Of a stretch of 34,779 nucleotides of DNA, positions 14,663 to 23,719 are shown in pieces. The position numbers and the translations under genes were made by a program. The first letter of the stretch is position 1. Every line of letters begins with the position of its first letter. The DNA is from Candidatus Parcubacteria bacterium (GTDB lineage: Bacteria; Patescibacteriota; Patescibacteriia; UBA1558; GWA2-36-10): contig PKTI01000055.1 in NCBI GenBank assembly GCA_002869235.1, positions 1 through 34,779 on the forward strand. The letters run 5' to 3'. The notes under the pieces were generated by a model, which was given only the letters and a program-made list of their open reading frames with translations, was not told the DNA's origin and made no database searches.

Positions 14663-15520
14663 ATGAAAGCAAAAGATTTTGATACAAGTTATAAACCATC
14701 ATGGTGTCCAGGTTGCGGAAACTTTGGCATGCAGATAGCCATGAAAAATGCCTTGGTTGAGCTGGGACTCAAACCAGAAAATGTTTTGATAGTTTATGGC
14801 ATTGGTTGTTCTGGAAATGGGGCCAACTTCACCAAAACTTATGTCTGGCATTCACTTCACGGCAGATCACTACCAACAGCAGTTGGTGCCAAACTAGCCA
14901 ACAAAGATCTCAAAGTAATTGTCATGGCTGGCGATGGCGATGGTTATGGTGAGGGCATGGGGCATTTTATCCATGCTTTGCGTGGTAATGCGGATATAAC
15001 TTATGTGACTCATAACAACAAATTGTATAGTCTAACTACTGGTCAAGCTGCACCAACATCTGACAAGGGCACCAAGACAAAGTCCACCCCAGATGGGCTG
15101 ATAGAAGTATCGGCCAATCCAATGGCATTGGCTTTGTCAGCTGGTTGTAGTTTTGTATCTCGTGGTTTTGCCGGAGACGCTGATCATCTCAAAGAATTAT
15201 TTAAGAGCGCTATAAAACACGAAGGCTTTTCTTTGGTGGATGTATTCCAACCTTGTGTGACTTTCAACAAGATAAATACCTTTAAATTTTATTTTGATAG
15301 ATTGTATAAACTAGAAGAAAAAGCTGGCTACAAGAGCACAGATATATATCAGGCTATGAAAGAAGCTTTGGTCTGGGGCAACAAGATACCTTATGGACTT
15401 TTTTATAAAAAACAAAGAGATACTTATGGCAGCAATTTGCCACAACTTCAGGGTAAGGCTCTAGTCAAAAGACCAATGAAGGTAAAAGACATCAAGGCTT
15501 TAGCTAAAGAATTTGCTTAA
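14663..15520 (+). CDS. korB: 2-oxoacid:ferredoxin oxidoreductase, TPP-binding beta subunit
   Basis: A 285-aa catalytic subunit. TPP and Mg binding is shown by WCPGCGNFG at the start, GIGCSG, then AGDGDGYGEGMGH and HNNKLYSLTTGQ. All expected motifs are present at normal length. No dedicated ferredoxin-like delta subunit is in the cluster, so electrons must leave through a separate ferredoxin. The ATG is preceded by AAATAAAAACAAAT. Its TAA overlaps the ATG of the pilin-like gene by one base (TAATG). Confidence 0.93.
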   Translation: MKAKDFDTSYKPSWCPGCGNFGMQIAMKNALVELGLKPENVLIVYGIGCSGNGANFTKTYVWHSLHGRSLPTAVGAKLANKDLKVIVMAGDGDGYGEGMGHFIHALRGNADITYVTHNNKLYSLTTGQAAPTSDKGTKTKSTPDGLIEVSANPMALALSAGCSFVSRGFAGDADHLKELFKSAIKHEGFSLVDVFQPCVTFNKINTFKFYFDRLYKLEEKAGYKSTDIYQAMKEALVWGNKIPYGLFYKKQRDTYGSNLPQLQGKALVKRPMKVKDIKALAKEFA

Positions 15521-16326
15521 TGAAAAAAGTGTCTGACAACAGGGGTCTTACTTTGATAGGCCTGATAATGGTAGTTTTGTTGATAGCAGTACTCTCAGCA
15601 GCAGTTTTGATTTGGATAGATCCTGGAGCTATAGTAGGTAGTGCAGAGGATAACAAAAGAGAGCAGGATGTTTTGGCTATTGCTACAGCTATATCTGAGT
15701 ATGTAAATGATCACAATGGTGTTTTGCCAGTTTTGGGATCTGTCACTACTGAAAAGAAAACTCTTTGTTTTGAGCAGGGTGCTTCTACTATCAGTTGTGG
15801 TGGTTCTACAGAATATTGTCTGCGTATTGCCCATGAAGATTTTTATAATAAATATCTACGTGAATTGCCAATAGACCCAGACAAAACTAACAATACAGAC
15901 ACTGGTTATTATCTACAAAAAGACAGCAATGGATTTTTGGTAGTTGGCGCTTGTTCGGTGACTGGTTCATCTGCTGTGGCCAAGACTACTAGCGTCAAAG
16001 TAACATGTGATGCTTATGCTGGAGGGCATTGTTGGTATTTGTCTGCTAGTGCCGGCAGTCATTGTGATGCAGTCTGTGCCACCCAAAATAAAGTATGTGT
16101 AGAAAAAGCTCAGTATGCTTCTGATGTTGATTCAGGCGGCACAGGCTTTTGTGCTCTAAATAGAGATTTGGCGGACAATCAACTTATTTGTGGATCTGGT
16201 TGTGCGGTGACTACAGCTGATTCACCAGGCAATTATAATGGAGCCTCTACTTGTGTATACAGAGAATATCCTTTGGTTTGTGATTCTAAAAATGTAAATT
16301 ATTTTAATCTTTGCCCTTGCGAATAA
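15520..16326 (+). CDS. Type IV pilin-like, cysteine-rich surface protein (268 aa)
   Basis: The N-terminus NRGLTLIGLIMVVLLIAVL looks like a prepilin signal: Gly then Leu-Thr-Leu-Ile, with a long hydrophobic helix. The usual Glu at +5 is Gly. Residues about 50-130 resemble a pseudopilin body. The C-terminal half (about 140-268) has many cysteines (CDAYAGGHCW, SHCDAVCA, CGSGCAV, LCPCE) and is probably disulfide-bonded outside the cell. Coupled by TAATG to korB, although a shared function is unlikely. A clear terminator follows. Confidence 0.7.
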   Translation: MKKVSDNRGLTLIGLIMVVLLIAVLSAAVLIWIDPGAIVGSAEDNKREQDVLAIATAISEYVNDHNGVLPVLGSVTTEKKTLCFEQGASTISCGGSTEYCLRIAHEDFYNKYLRELPIDPDKTNNTDTGYYLQKDSNGFLVVGACSVTGSSAVAKTTSVKVTCDAYAGGHCWYLSASAGSHCDAVCATQNKVCVEKAQYASDVDSGGTGFCALNRDLADNQLICGSGCAVTTADSPGNYNGASTCVYREYPLVCDSKNVNYFNLCPCE

Positions 16327-16345
16327 TATCTTTTTTTGTTCAAAG

Positions 16346-16369
16346 TCTCACCTCTGGTGAGATTTTTTT
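16346..16369 (+). terminator. Terminator after the pilin-like gene
   Basis: TCTCACC (16346-16352), loop TCT, GGTGAGA (16356-16362), then seven T residues. Confidence 0.93.
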
Positions 16370-16384
16370 ATTTACCTTAATTTA

Positions 16385-16400
16385 TGGTATAATATAGTAT
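16385..16400 (+). promoter_or_regulatory. Leaderless extended -10 promoter
   Basis: TGG-TATAAT (16385-16393), 7 nt before the ATG at 16401. No SD. The mRNA is expected to start at or next to the start codon. Confidence 0.7.
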
Positions 16401-17285
16401 ATGTTTTTAGAAAGAATACAAAAACACCTTAGATCAATTTTTATTTTATCTTTGGTGTTTACTCAGGGTTTGGTTTTTATAGCAACCAAAGCTTCTGATG
16501 GTGACAATTATAATTTGCAAGCTACTTTTATTGAGCCAATCTTGGGGCAAAATATTGAAGTAGGTCAAAGCTTGTCTTTGCAGGCGCAACTGGAAACAGA
16601 TGGTGCGGTAGATTTTTCTACTGTGTTTTTTACGATTGAAAGTATAGCTGGTTTTGGTGAGATGAATTTTGAAGCCCAAGGTCAGGCCGGTAATTATCAG
16701 GCAGCTAGCTCTTGGGACACCTCAGCTTGGCAAACAGGTACGTACAGAATTTTTGCCACAGCTTATGTATATGACAACGAGGGATTATTACAAGATACAT
16801 ATCAATCAGCTCCAGGCTTTGTAAATCTTTATAGCAATTATCAAATAGCCGCCGATGCTCTTCCTGCTGCTGGCGGGGAGATAAACTGGCTTCAGCCAGA
16901 TCCGGACGAAGCATTTCCGCCAGGAGAAGTTATAACTGGGAACACTATGTCATTTCAGTTTGAATTACCAGGAGGTAATTTGAACATTGCCAATGGCCCT
17001 ACTATAGAAATAAGACCATGGGGAGAGGCTGACAATACCCTGATGACATTGTCTGTGGGGAATGACGCAGGAGATACCTATGGTACTGGCCCAGTAGATA
17101 TTTCAGGTCTAGAAGACGGTGTATACAACGCAGTTTTTGAGGGCTTACTTGATGAAGAAAATGGAAATATAGATAATCCAGGTGAACCAATAAGCGCTGC
17201 TATTGGCTTTACTGTAGACAGAGGTCCAGTAGCAGTAGATTTGGTTTTGCCTGATTTGCAAATACTCCATCCAAACAATAGTTAA
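16401..17285 (+). CDS. Large surface protein, N-terminal part, ended by in-frame TAA
   Basis: A signal peptide (residues 1-31, hydrophobic core SIFILSLVFTQGLVFIA) precedes Ig-like beta domains with IEPILGQNIEVGQSLSL and YRIFATAYVYD. The frame is closed by TAA at 17283-17285, after HPNNS. The next ORF (17292) continues in the same frame 6 nt later. Together they would make one protein of about 1277 residues with a signal peptide at one end and a membrane anchor at the other. This part alone has no anchor. Nonsense mutation, sequencing error, readthrough or a real split gene are all possible. Confidence 0.75.
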   Translation: MFLERIQKHLRSIFILSLVFTQGLVFIATKASDGDNYNLQATFIEPILGQNIEVGQSLSLQAQLETDGAVDFSTVFFTIESIAGFGEMNFEAQGQAGNYQAASSWDTSAWQTGTYRIFATAYVYDNEGLLQDTYQSAPGFVNLYSNYQIAADALPAAGGEINWLQPDPDEAFPPGEVITGNTMSFQFELPGGNLNIANGPTIEIRPWGEADNTLMTLSVGNDAGDTYGTGPVDISGLEDGVYNAVFEGLLDEENGNIDNPGEPISAAIGFTVDRGPVAVDLVLPDLQILHPNNS

Positions 17286-17291
17286 AGAGAA

Positions 17292-20234
17292 GTGAGTGAC
17301 AATTTGCGTATACAGGTAGCTGTAGCTGAAACAGAATTTGGCGCTAATATTTTTTATGCTCGTTTAGGTGATGACAATCATGATCACGAGGTCTTTGCTA
17401 TAGATGATATACAAGAATACGGTGGCAACACTACTTATAGTGTGAATATAGCTATAAATCCAGATGAATATCCAAATGGCGAATATCCACTTACTTTTTA
17501 TATGTCTCAGGCTGGTAGTGCTGCTGGAGATATAGTGCGTCTGCAAACACCAGAAATTATTATTAGCGTAAACAACGAAGTAATAGATACAGAAGAGCCA
17601 GATTATTCTATTTATTTGGATAGTCCTACAGTAGGCCAAATAGTGCCTAGAAATTTTTTGTTAAATTTTCATACAGGTTTTGTTGCTTCAGAAATAGAGA
17701 TTACTTTGACTAGTCAGGACGGTTTATTTTCTGAATCAGATGTCATAAATTTGCCTGGTACTTATTGGACTTGGGGAGCAGAGCTCCCTGGTGTCTGGCC
17801 AGCTGGTCCATCAAACCTAAATATTTTTGCTACTCATGCTAGCGGCACAGTAGAAGAGAATTTTTCTATCAATATAGAAACATTGGAGCAGCCTGTAGAA
17901 ATAAATCCAGCTGATGTGACTTTGAATTTGCTGCCTGGAAATGCTCAAGTATCAGGTCAGACTAATTTGAAAGCGCAAGCTAACTTTTCTGGGTTAACAG
18001 TTGAATTTTTTGCCCTGGATCAACTTCAGGAACAGGTATGGCAAGCTACAGCTGGTGAGGTAAATCAGCAATATGTAGTTGCTCTTGATACTACTGATTT
18101 GCCAAATGGCAATTATGAGATAAATGCCAAAACAGAAATTGATGATACGGTGATATATGCACCAAATGCTTATACAATCCAAGTGTTTAATGGCGAGGCT
18201 CAAGACAATGAAAATCAAATATATTTTGATATTTTGGATAGCTATAGAGCAAATGAAACAGGAAGAATTATCAACTATCATGTTTTTAGTGGGGAGGACT
18301 TTGGAATTTTGGTTGATTTTGATTATTATGACGAAAATCACGAGTCAATACCAGAGAGCGCAGATTTTGCTCCCAATAATTTTACCTCACTTTTTAGTGA
18401 AGATTGGGAAGATGTGGGAAAATATAATATTGATAGAAATAGTTATCCGGAAGCAAATTATTTTGGCAAATTACAAGTGATATTATCTAGCGCCAATTTA
18501 AATAATTTTTCAGATGGTAAGTACTATGTAGAAGTAAGTATTTTTGGTGGTGAATCAAATGATCTATTAGCCAAGGACGAGGTGTCATTTGAAGTGACAA
18601 ATGGTTTGGCAGGAGATTATACACAATCAGAATCTCATAATTTTAGTTTTTACGGTTTGGCAGGAGAAAAAAGTGGCTTATTTAGGGTTGTCTCAAAAAC
18701 AAGCTCCTTTGATCTTGATGGCTATGATTTGGTTTTGACCAACGATGAAACTGGGGAAGAGATAACGATTTTTATACCTCGTAGTTCTGCAGAGGAAGTA
18801 CGCAGGACAGGGCTTGAAGGCTTTTCAAATTTACCTGGCGTACACGTTTATATGAAAAAAGACATAGATTCAACTCAGATACCCAATGGTACTTATTCTT
18901 TAAGAGTTCCTATTTATGATCATGATTTCGGTGAGTATGCAAAATTGATTATAAACAATACTATTGAACAGGATAATTCAGAAAACAGAGTTAATGTAAA
19001 TTATTCTCGCGGAGATGTGGCCATAGTACTATATACTACCTGCCTGGATGTAGGCATCTCAGATCCAGACGCCTGTTCTAGATTTAGGGCTACCTTAAAC
19101 AGCCTGGATGATTCCTGTATAGAAGAGGGTATTTATGAAGCTGCTGCTTGTGAAGACTATTTGGCACGTACTCAAGTGGAAGCTGAATGTCAAGCAGAGG
19201 GCATAGTCAATTCTGATGAGTGTGTAAATTATTTATTAGAAAAATATAGCAGTACTGTAGATTGTCAGTTGTCAGATACAAGTACTTGTAGTCAAGTTTT
19301 GCGAGATAATTTTCTCAATCGTTTGGTAGTGGCTCGCAAAAAACAAGACGCCATCGGTGAAGTGGTTGACCCACTATTTGGTCAGACCGTAACAGCATTG
19401 GACCTAAATCAAAGATTGTTGCAAAAAGGTGTGGCAGATAGGTCAATGGCCTTGGCGCCTACAGCTGATAGTAATGTTTATGTAGCCAAATCAACCAAAG
19501 AAACAGTTTTGGAAGATGAGGATAGGCTGACAGTACTCAACCAAGCGGTATTGATATTGGATAGTGATGGTGACGGCTTGTCAGATGATCTAGAAAAATA
19601 TTATGGTACTAGAGCTGACAACAAAGATACAGATGGAGATGGCTATGATGACGCTACAGAAATCAAAAACGGTTATAATCCAAATGGTGAAGGTCGTTTG
19701 GACAAAGAAAGGACAACAATAGATAAAATAATTTTGTCAGACAATGTATTGGAGCAGCCAAAGGTGCTTTCCAAGAAAACCGACAACAATTTTTCTGTAA
19801 GACAAGTTGAGAGCACCGAAGGACAGCTAAGTCTTGGCGGTAAAGCCGATGCCAACTCTTGGGTATTGATATATCTTTATAGTGACCTACCTTTGGTCAT
19901 GACAACCAAAACTGACAATAGCGGTAACTGGGTTTATGATATACAGGATTCTCTGACTGATGGACATCATCAAGTATATGTGACGGTCAATGATGATACT
20001 GGCAAGATAGTCAAACAATCAAAGCCAATATCCTTCTTGGTCCGGTCAGCCCAGGCAGTTTCAGCAGAAGATTATTTTGATGCTGCTGAGTCATCAGATA
20101 GTATCAGAAGTATGACTATTTACTATATTTTGGGAGCTGTTCTGCTAGTATTTATAGCTTTGGGTACAATTATATTTGTGCATAGTCGTAAAAACAATAA
20201 TATAAACATAGGACCAGGCAATGGCCAAATCTAA
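17292..20234 (+). CDS. Large surface protein, C-terminal part with Ig-like, TSP3-type repeats and anchor
   Basis: Starts at a GTG (17292) or, more likely, is the continuation of the preceding ORF, because it lacks a signal peptide. It has several Ig-like/beta repeats (SPTVGQIVPRNF, LPNGNYEINAKTEID, IPNGTYSLRVPIYD). A Cys-bearing region lies at residues about 585-680 (DVGISDPDACSRF). Calcium-binding TSP3-like loops follow (DSDGDGLSDDLEKYYG, DTDGDGYDDATEI), then an Ig-like fold with GKADANSW and NSGNWVYDI. A C-terminal helix (YYILGAVLLVFIALGTIIF) has a short basic tail. Likely an extracellular adhesin or envelope protein. It overlaps the histidine kinase gene by 14 nt. Confidence 0.8.
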   Translation: MSDNLRIQVAVAETEFGANIFYARLGDDNHDHEVFAIDDIQEYGGNTTYSVNIAINPDEYPNGEYPLTFYMSQAGSAAGDIVRLQTPEIIISVNNEVIDTEEPDYSIYLDSPTVGQIVPRNFLLNFHTGFVASEIEITLTSQDGLFSESDVINLPGTYWTWGAELPGVWPAGPSNLNIFATHASGTVEENFSINIETLEQPVEINPADVTLNLLPGNAQVSGQTNLKAQANFSGLTVEFFALDQLQEQVWQATAGEVNQQYVVALDTTDLPNGNYEINAKTEIDDTVIYAPNAYTIQVFNGEAQDNENQIYFDILDSYRANETGRIINYHVFSGEDFGILVDFDYYDENHESIPESADFAPNNFTSLFSEDWEDVGKYNIDRNSYPEANYFGKLQVILSSANLNNFSDGKYYVEVSIFGGESNDLLAKDEVSFEVTNGLAGDYTQSESHNFSFYGLAGEKSGLFRVVSKTSSFDLDGYDLVLTNDETGEEITIFIPRSSAEEVRRTGLEGFSNLPGVHVYMKKDIDSTQIPNGTYSLRVPIYDHDFGEYAKLIINNTIEQDNSENRVNVNYSRGDVAIVLYTTCLDVGISDPDACSRFRATLNSLDDSCIEEGIYEAAACEDYLARTQVEAECQAEGIVNSDECVNYLLEKYSSTVDCQLSDTSTCSQVLRDNFLNRLVVARKKQDAIGEVVDPLFGQTVTALDLNQRLLQKGVADRSMALAPTADSNVYVAKSTKETVLEDEDRLTVLNQAVLILDSDGDGLSDDLEKYYGTRADNKDTDGDGYDDATEIKNGYNPNGEGRLDKERTTIDKIILSDNVLEQPKVLSKKTDNNFSVRQVESTEGQLSLGGKADANSWVLIYLYSDLPLVMTTKTDNSGNWVYDIQDSLTDGHHQVYVTVNDDTGKIVKQSKPISFLVRSAQAVSAEDYFDAAESSDSIRSMTIYYILGAVLLVFIALGTIIFVHSRKNNNINIGPGNGQI

Positions 20235-21615
20235 AAATCTTTTTTTCTTAAAACAAAGCCATCAGGTAATATATGGTATTATCCTGATTGTTTTGATTCC
20301 TATATTTATTGTATTTAATACCTTGAGGACTGTTGATTTATTTAGAGACAATATTGACATAAGTCTGCAGAGGCAAGCTTTTTCTTTGGCCAGAATGTTT
20401 GATAGCGCCATCTATCAGGGGGCTGATGACATAGACGATGCTCAAGAAAAAATAGATTTGATTCAACAGTCCAACCCATCTCTTGATATTTTTAATATTT
20501 ATATCCGAGAGGGGGATGAGTTCAAGTTGGTAGCAGGTTTTGACGAAGCTAGTATAGGCCAAACGAGTAACGATCTTAATTATGTAATATCTTGGCACAG
20601 AGAAGATGATAGTGGGACAGCCACAATCATTTCCAAAGAGGGTAGTGATAAGAGAGTTCAGCGCTTTTGGGAGCTAGCAGTGCCACTTCACAATCTTGAA
20701 GGTGATAGGGATGCGCTTTTGGTTTTGAATATGTCTCTTAAGGTAATGGATGATTTGGTAGCAGATAGTCTTTGGGATTCAGGTATCTTTATAGTTATTA
20801 CTCTTTTGGTTGTGGTTTTACTTTTGATTTTGAACACCAGATTATTTGAACACGCTATATTATTTAGAAAACTCAAAGAGGTAGATAAGATGAAAGATGA
20901 GTTTATTTCTATTGCGTCTCATGAATTGAGAACCCCTATCACAACCATCAAGGGATTTTTGTCTATGGCTCAAGAAGGTGATTATGGTCAGCTCAACGAA
21001 GCTGGAGAAAAGGGATTCAAGATAATGGAGGCCTCAGTTAATCGTTTGGGAAATTTGGTGGAAGACTTACTCAATGTTTCTCGCATTGAACAGAATCGTT
21101 TAGTTATAAAACCAAAACCAATTGACACCAAAGAGATATTAAATTCTTTGGCTGATGAATTTGATTTGCGTATTGGGCAAAAAGGATTGCAGTTTAAAAG
21201 AAGTTTTGATGATGATTTGCCACAAATTTGGGTAGATGAAGACAAGTTTAGGCAAGTAGTAATAAATCTTTTGGGCAATGCAGTCAAATATACCAAGAAA
21301 GGTGAGATAGAGCTCATTGCCAAAAAAGAAAGTGACAATATGCTCACAGTTACGGTCAAAGATAGCGGCATTGGCATGTCTGCTGAGGAAAGAAAAAGTT
21401 TGTTTGAAAAATTTTATAGAATTCAAGGCGAGGAAACTCGTGGTATTATAGGGACTGGTTTGGGACTTTGGATTACCAAGCAGATTGTTGAGTTGATGGG
21501 TGGTCAGATTTTTGTTGATAGTATCAAGCATGTTGGTTCTCAGTTTTATTTTACGGTACCTATTTATGATTCCAAAATACACAAAGTAGAAGAGAAAAAA
21601 GAAAACAAAAAATAG
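20221..21615 (+). CDS. Membrane sensor histidine kinase
   Basis: A 464-aa sensor kinase. Helix 1 is at residues 17-33 and helix 2 at about 189-205, flanking an extracytoplasmic sensor of about 150 residues. The HisKA domain has ASHELRTPI with phospho-accepting His234. The ATPase part has NLLGNAVKY (N box), DSGIGMS (G1), FEKFYR (F box) and GTGLGLWI (G2). No response regulator lies next to it, so the partner is unknown. It overlaps the surface protein gene by 14 nt and precedes an MFS gene by 3 nt, suggesting a shared transcript and perhaps envelope-related sensing. Confidence 0.93.
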   Translation: MAKSKNLFFLKQSHQVIYGIILIVLIPIFIVFNTLRTVDLFRDNIDISLQRQAFSLARMFDSAIYQGADDIDDAQEKIDLIQQSNPSLDIFNIYIREGDEFKLVAGFDEASIGQTSNDLNYVISWHREDDSGTATIISKEGSDKRVQRFWELAVPLHNLEGDRDALLVLNMSLKVMDDLVADSLWDSGIFIVITLLVVVLLLILNTRLFEHAILFRKLKEVDKMKDEFISIASHELRTPITTIKGFLSMAQEGDYGQLNEAGEKGFKIMEASVNRLGNLVEDLLNVSRIEQNRLVIKPKPIDTKEILNSLADEFDLRIGQKGLQFKRSFDDDLPQIWVDEDKFRQVVINLLGNAVKYTKKGEIELIAKKESDNMLTVTVKDSGIGMSAEERKSLFEKFYRIQGEETRGIIGTGLGLWITKQIVELMGGQIFVDSIKHVGSQFYFTVPIYDSKIHKVEEKKENKK

Positions 21616-21618
21616 TAT

Positions 21619-22233
21619 ATGTATTCACGTTCAATTTTAAGATCAATAAAAAATTACCAGGTTAACCTGGTAATTAAGGTTTTGATAATATCTGATTTTT
21701 TGATTTGGTCCTCTTATCAGTTACTCGCGCCTTTTTTTGCTATCTTCATTACTGACAAAATTGATCACGGAACCATAGAGGTAGTAGGTATTGCCTCAGC
21801 TATTTATCTGATAGTAAAATCAATTTTTGAAATACCAGTTGGCATACATATAGACAAGAGTAAGTCAGAGACAGATGATTTGTTTGTTTCTATTTTGGGC
21901 ACAGCTTTGATGGCTGTGGTTTATTTTTCTTATATTTTTATAGATTCAATTAGTCAGCTTTATATATTACAAGGATTTTTGGGCTTGGGAGCAGCTATAG
22001 CTTTTCCTGGTTGGTATTCTATCTTTACTCATCATATAGACAAAGGAAAAGAGGCTTTTGAATGGAGCCTCTATGATGTTTTGTTGGGCGTTGGTATGGC
22101 AGCCGCAGCGGCTGGCGGAGGATTTTTGGCCAACAATTATGGTTTTGATTTGTTGTTTCTAGTAGTTGGTTTGTTTACTATAGCTGGAGCAATACTTCTT
22201 TTTACAGTTAAGCGAAAAATAAGACACAATTAG
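21619..22233 (+). CDS. Half-length MFS-like membrane protein (204 aa)
   Basis: About six hydrophobic helices, the size of one half of a 12-helix major facilitator protein. SIFEIPVGIHIDKSKS resembles the MFS loop 2-3 signature with basic residues, and AFPGWYSIFTHH and ASAIYLIVK fit MFS helices. It either works as a dimer of halves or is a truncated relic; the frame itself is clean. The first codons contain a 24-bp perfect palindrome. It lies 3 nt after the kinase and its stop overlaps the stop of rpe on the other strand by 4 nt. Substrate unknown. Confidence 0.75.
   Translation: MYSRSILRSIKNYQVNLVIKVLIISDFLIWSSYQLLAPFFAIFITDKIDHGTIEVVGIASAIYLIVKSIFEIPVGIHIDKSKSETDDLFVSILGTALMAVVYFSYIFIDSISQLYILQGFLGLGAAIAFPGWYSIFTHHIDKGKEAFEWSLYDVLLGVGMAAAAAGGGFLANNYGFDLLFLVVGLFTIAGAILLFTVKRKIRHN
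21652..21675. repeat. 24-bp perfect palindrome inside the MFS gene
   Basis: AATTACCAGGTT followed directly by its reverse complement AACCTGGTAATT, with no loop base. It occupies codons 12-19 of the MFS-like gene. In RNA it would fold into a hairpin near the start of translation; as DNA it could be an operator. Confidence 0.85.
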
Positions 22234-22877
22234 TTTTTGATATTCTCTAAAGTTTTTTTGATATCTTTGGATTTTTGTAGATATGAGCCGATAGCAATTA
22301 TGTTTGCTCCGGCTTTTTTGATAGCTGAGATATTTTTGTCATTTACGCCACCATCTACGGCAATATTTATATCGGGAAAGTGGTGTCTAAGAGCGCTAAT
22401 ATTTTTGAGCACCTTTGGCTGAAATTTTCTACCTTGAGCACCAGGTTTGATGCCCATTATTTGTATGGTGTTGAATTGGGGTATTAGTTTTTTTATTTTA
22501 GCTAGGGAAGTGTTGGGATTAATAGCTAGGCCCGTTTGGATTTTTTTGTTTTTTAGTAATTTGTTGAGAGCCAGTATACGATCATGGTCAGTATTGGCCT
22601 CATAGTGCCAGATTATTTTTTTGACATTTGATAGACCAGACCAGCGTATAGCATATTTGGATGGTCCGTCTACCATTAGATGTACTTCTAATTTGTATCC
22701 ACGGATTATGTTTTTTATGACATCAGGTCGGATGTCATTCTTTTCTTTGACAAAGACTCCATCCATGATATCTACTTGGATGTATTTGAAATGTTTTTTT
22801 ATTTTATCAAATTGTTTTTGAAAACCAACTTTATTTTTTACCAAAATAGCTGGCACAATTTTTGTTTGTTTGGGCAT
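22230..22877 (-). CDS. rpe: Ribulose-phosphate 3-epimerase
   Basis: Interconverts ribulose 5-phosphate and xylulose 5-phosphate in the non-oxidative pentose phosphate pathway. TIM-barrel signatures are seen: VPAIL, QVDIMDGVFV (metal ligands), VHLMVDGP, WHYEA, IMGIKPGAQGRKF, AVDGGVN and AIGSYL. The 215-aa length is normal, although some motifs are divergent (KNKVG for the usual SADF start). It lies 16 nt after rpiB in the same direction, so both act on the same pathway and are probably co-transcribed. Confidence 0.85.
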   Translation of the reverse strand: MPKQTKIVPAILVKNKVGFQKQFDKIKKHFKYIQVDIMDGVFVKEKNDIRPDVIKNIIRGYKLEVHLMVDGPSKYAIRWSGLSNVKKIIWHYEANTDHDRILALNKLLKNKKIQTGLAINPNTSLAKIKKLIPQFNTIQIMGIKPGAQGRKFQPKVLKNISALRHHFPDINIAVDGGVNDKNISAIKKAGANIIAIGSYLQKSKDIKKTLENIKN

Positions 22878-22893
22878 AGTTCAATTTTACTCA

Positions 22894-23328
22894 CTATGTA
22901 TGAATCTTTTTTATTCTTCTTTTGTATCTAGCCTTGTTGCCAAACTCTGTTGTCAGCCAACCATTTATAATTCTCCGGGTTTGATCTTGGGTGATACGCC
23001 AAGCAGGTAGGCAAATTATATTTGAATCGTCATCGTAGCGAGATTTTTTGGCAGCTCCAACTGACCAGGCAAGAGCGGCTCTAATTCCTTTGAATTTGTT
23101 GGCAGTCATACACATACCCTGGCCACTACCACAAAATAGGATGCCCAAGGCATTTTTGGACTTTTGGACTTTTTTGGCCACAGCTTTGGCATAATCTGGG
23201 TAATCATCTTTGAGTTGTAGTTTTACGTTACCCAAATCTTCTACCTTATAGCCCTTGCCCTCTAGATAATCCTGGACATATTCTTTTAGCTTAAAGCCAT
23301 TGTGGTCGGCCCCTAGATAGATTTTCAT
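22894..23328 (-). CDS. rpiB: Ribose-5-phosphate isomerase B
   Basis: Interconverts ribose 5-phosphate and ribulose 5-phosphate, the step before the epimerase encoded next. RpiB/LacAB family signatures are clear: YLGADHNGFKLKE, VEDLGN, DYPDYAKAVA, GILFCGSGQGMCM (active-site Cys) and NKFKGIRAAL. It has 144 aa, the usual size. Its start is 1 nt from the stop of the membrane protein upstream and it is followed 16 nt later by rpe, forming a three-gene unit. Confidence 0.95.
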   Translation of the reverse strand: MKIYLGADHNGFKLKEYVQDYLEGKGYKVEDLGNVKLQLKDDYPDYAKAVAKKVQKSKNALGILFCGSGQGMCMTANKFKGIRAALAWSVGAAKKSRYDDDSNIICLPAWRITQDQTRRIINGWLTTEFGNKARYKRRIKKIHT

Positions 23329-23329
23329 A

Positions 23330-23713
23330 TTATTTTATTTTTAAAGTTTTTGATTTTAATGAAATAGCAAATATTCCTAGTACAGACAGATAAGTAGCGG
23401 TGTATTGAGATTGTACCTTGTAGTCTGGATTGAGGGCGCTGATCATGATAAATGCTACCATTAGTATAGTCCAGACAAAGACAAATACTTCACCGTGGTA
23501 TTTGGATAGAAATTTACCACTTTTCCAACGGCTATATTCTTTGGTGCCAGTAAAAATAGAGAGAATGGATAGGTATATAATGGTGATATTGGTTAAAAGA
23601 TGAGATAAATCCCAGATTTTAAAGAAGGTCAACATAAAGACTATGGCTGTAAGCCAGGCCCAGAAGTTGGTCAGACCCTTCCAAAATAGTAATTCTTTTT
23701 TTGTTTTTTTCAT
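23330..23713 (-). CDS. Small membrane protein (127 aa, about four helices)
   Basis: Four hydrophobic segments: FWAWLTAIVFMLTFF, LLTNITIIYLSILSIF, VFVFVWTILMVAFIM and YTATYLSVLGIFAI. Basic ends and loops (KSGKFLSKYHGE). No family recognised. First gene of the unit with rpiB and rpe; a metabolic link is not evident. TAAAAT preceded by TGG, 6 nt before the ATG, indicates a leaderless transcript. Confidence 0.65.
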   Translation of the reverse strand: MKKTKKELLFWKGLTNFWAWLTAIVFMLTFFKIWDLSHLLTNITIIYLSILSIFTGTKEYSRWKSGKFLSKYHGEVFVFVWTILMVAFIMISALNPDYKVQSQYTATYLSVLGIFAISLKSKTLKIK

Positions 23714-23719
23714 AAATTC

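Noticed and set aside
21139-21582. 147-aa minus-strand ORF in the kinase gene
   Set aside because: Antisense shadow of the conserved HisKA/ATPase region, with no start signal.
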